Assembly (NCBI RefSeq): GCF_000738735.6
Contig: NC_046335.1
Coordinates: 2,728,001 to 2,792,000, forward strand
Direction: 5' to 3'
Source of the DNA: Corvus cornix cornix
Taxonomy: Eukaryota > Chordata > Aves > Passeriformes > Corvidae
Length of the DNA stretch: 64,000 bases
Shown: positions 61,213 to 64,000 of the stretch, piece after piece
Layout of the letters: the number at the start of each line of letters is the position of its first letter
Position numbering within the stretch: the first letter of the stretch is position 1
The notes under the pieces: model-generated
Databases searched by the model: none
What the model saw: only the letters and a program-made list of their open reading frames with translations
Told to the model about the DNA's origin: nothing
Translations under genes and position numbers: made by a program

Positions 61213-64000
61213 TACAGCAGAACATATGACCACATTTTGCTTCTAGCTACCAAGCAGTACTATGGGATGTGTGTATTCATGTGAAAATAAACCCAACCAG
61301 TCATTGAGATATATACAAAATGGATGATTCATGATAATTATGACACTGGAATTGCTCGACAAAGAGAGGGAAGAAAGCTGTTGATTGCCAGGCACCTCAA
61401 GAAAGACCACAGATACAGATAAATTTAATGTTATAGACACTGTGGACGTGCAAATTTCTATCTGAAGACTAACAGACAGGCCTGTGAAAAGAAATGAAGA
61501 AAAACATGCTCGTTAGATTCAGAATAACTGGGGAAAGTTGCACATCCACCAATTCAAAAAGAGTGGGAGTCACCGAGTCGATAAGCAGCCCTCAGAGGTC
61601 CTAATGAGCAATACACCCTTTCTAGCCTTAATCCTTTGAAACAAAAAATGGCAGAGAAGACCACAAAGAAAACACATAGATCACAGCCTAATTATGGTCC
61701 TTCAGCTCTTTGGGATTTATCTTTCTCCAAATAAGCAGCATTATTGAACCCTCAGCACACTGGGCGACTTGAAAGTGTAAGTATTTGTTGGATCAAAGTA
61801 CACATTACTTCAAAAGCATAAAATGCTTAGATACTGAAGGCAATAAATCTTCCTCTGTAAAATACATGCATATATAATTTATATGATAAGCTTAATACCG
61901 AGATTTTTAGCTTGGCTTCCAAAAGACATGAGATGCAGGCAATTATGTTCCCTTAAGAGCAAGTCCGTCTGTCCCCTCTCAGTCCCAAAGAAAATAACTT
62001 TGGAGCCCATTAGCCAATTTCAACCAGTTTTGGCAGAGGGATGGAGGTCTTGAGGGTGTTAAGTTCCCATATGCTTTGTGCTCATAGGTGGCCAGGTAGG
62101 AGTGGCAGACTCATTAGAAAGTGCCTTGAAGGAGCAGCGTCAGTATGGACACGACCCTTTCCGAGACCTCTGAGCACCCAGAGAGACGTCATGAATCTTC
62201 AAATAGGGACGTGTGAAAAAATTCACATCTCTTTAGGCATCAGCAAGTCAGAGCACAAGACTTGAGGATCTCCTGCTGTTGAAACCACTTATTTCTCCTT
62301 CTCCTTTGGTCCCAGCAGCAGCTGTGGTGCCTTCAGAGCACCTTCACATCCCAATTCTCCACTCACTGCAGTTGTGTCTTTCCATTTAATGGGAACCCCG
62401 CTGCATTTTTATGTCTCAGCTCTCTGCTCATAACTGGGGCTATCTCCTAACATATGGAAACAATTCATTTTCTTTGTCATCGTTTGGATCTGAAACTTGG
62501 GTACTCTGAAATGTAACTATACATGAATTTCCCTGAACTAATTACATAATATTTATCCTATTTTCTTTAAAGTAATACTTGCTAGCTAAGAAATTAAGAA
62601 CTGCATTGCTTATAATAAACTCTGCATGCTACATTGTAATCTAAACTGTACAGTTATATATGGTGAAGAACTAAAAGGTTTGAGTTATTCCCCTTGGCAA
62701 ACATTTTTTTAAGGATTGCTTAAATAAGCAGTACAGAAACCAGATGTCATTTGGTAAGAGTATCTGAATGACCAAAAATTTGCTGTCTGGGTATTTTTTT
62801 TTAACTTTATAAAAACATGAGAAATTCTTTGGATTTATATCATATTTAGCAGCTGTGAAACAGTGCAAACATCTGTTTGTACCTATAGGGAGCTGACCTA
62901 CGGGGTCCTCATCTCTTAATCACCAAGCAACAAGCCAGTCTCATATACATAGTTTATTGTTTTCTTTTTAGCTGCCCCCTGCACTTCAAAGTTTTTATAC
63001 TCTCATGTTCCATTATCACAGTGAGAGGGACAGTCCATTCATTACAAGCCCAGATCTGTGCAATAACTGATCAAAAATGGCCATAAACCACCATGGACAC
63101 AGAAGTGCCCTCAAACACAGCCATAAGCACCTCTAAATCTATCATAAAAATTGTTGCTTCCCTTTGTTCCCTGTATTATTCGTTGTTGGTCTGCTGCTGT
63201 GGGTTTTTTTAATGTAAAGGCTGAAAGAAAAGAAGATGAAATGCAACAGAAGTCTCTTTTTATAGCCAATCCTACTGTGGGAAGAGGGGTTGACAAGACA
63301 GCTCCATGAGGTCCCATCTACCCTCTTTTTCTAGGTTTCCACAATTGTCAGTTATTATAAGAAAAGACTGCTATCTTCTACAGCTATGGAGCATCCCAAT
63401 GAATCAAAAAGAAGGAAAATGAAGTAGCTTTAGTGGATATCCCCTTCCAAAGAGGTTCTAGTGCTGTGCCTATGCCCAGCACACAGCCTAAGGAAGATCC
63501 CATCCTCCGTCAGGAGTCCTAATATAATGCAGGGCATGGAGGGGAAAAGAAACTTATTTGAGAAGTTTTTTGCCCTGTTCATTACCACAACACACATTCA
63601 CACCCCATCCTTTACTGATTTAGCCAGGAGCAAAATTTTTAAGCCACTGAGATAATCTCTCCACTTTTCCCCCCAATGTAATATTGACCCTGAGACCTCA
63701 ATTTTTATGCAGTGAGGGAAAGGTACAAACAGCGTGGAAGAAAAGATTTGTGGGCTTTGGACATGGGAGTAGAATCAGCACTCCCAGATATACTAAGAGA
63801 GCTTAAGCTACACTCTGAACTAAGGCTGAAAACAAATGGGAAACACTGTATGATTCCATCCCATTACAGTACAAATAAATCATTTCTGGAAATCTAAAAC
63901 AAATGGCCCAAGCTCAGCTTTATGGATGATCCAAATGCAAAAAAGCTGCTAATTCTAAAAGGCAAATGCAAGTAACCAATTAAGAATGCAGCAAAAAAAA

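Larger units (their letters stand above)
53986..64000. other. Repeat-free, increasingly AT-rich unique sequence
   Basis: No recognisable CR1, LTR or tandem array in 10 kb. Only short runs occur: A12 at 54233-54244, T14 at about 55388-55401, CAA-type units at 56601-56622 and C12 at 57757-57768. The last 5 kb is AT-rich with many short ORFs and no domain. Two small ORFs (56418-56585 and 61030-61212, minus) are described separately. Confidence 0.5.

Noticed and set aside
1..64000. CRISPR arrays, operons, bacterial promoters or phage genes
   Set aside because: There are no spaced direct repeats of CRISPR type and no dense long ORFs, and vertebrate CR1 and ERV repeats show that this is bird chromosomal DNA.

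Overview
This window looks like vertebrate nuclear DNA, and specifically a bird, most likely a songbird. The evidence is at least thirteen copies of the CR1 LINE family. Most end in the avian-type 8-bp tail (ATTCTATG-like), and they have the usual 5'-truncated form. There is also one well-delimited solo LTR of passerine endogenous-retrovirus type, a low overall repeat density, and generally CpG-poor background sequence. I find no bacterial-type gene organisation, no CRISPR array, no rRNA or tRNA gene, and no open reading frame that I can defend as a protein-coding gene. The short ORFs scattered over both strands are what chance gives in 64 kb. The longest ones are explained by a (AGGAG)n satellite (14926-15573, minus) or run across an LTR (46433-47272, minus).

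Layout. 1-7.3 kb is unique sequence with homopolymer and A-rich tracts. 7.3-18.1 kb holds five CR1 fragments, all on the minus strand, and a 520-bp (AGGAG)n array at 15.0-15.5 kb. 18.1-22.3 kb is unique sequence and contains a splice-flanked ORF worth testing. 22.3-36.6 kb holds six CR1 fragments, all on the plus strand, including the longest at 30.7-31.2 kb. 36.6-46.0 kb is nearly free of recognisable repeats but has two CpG-dense patches. 46.0-46.8 kb has a (GAAGA)n microsatellite and a solo LTR with a 6-bp target-site duplication. 48.7-54.0 kb has two more plus-strand CR1 copies of one subfamily. 54.0-64.0 kb has no recognisable interspersed repeat and becomes AT-rich.

The window is best read as intergenic or long-intron DNA. 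The most notable signals are the single strand switch of CR1 copies near 18-22 kb, the long purine-only array, the solo LTR, an isolated CpG-rich patch at 37.04-37.22 kb, and a few ORFs flanked by good splice signals. These ORFs could be unrecognised exons but are equally compatible with chance. I did not find a convincing new biological system here.
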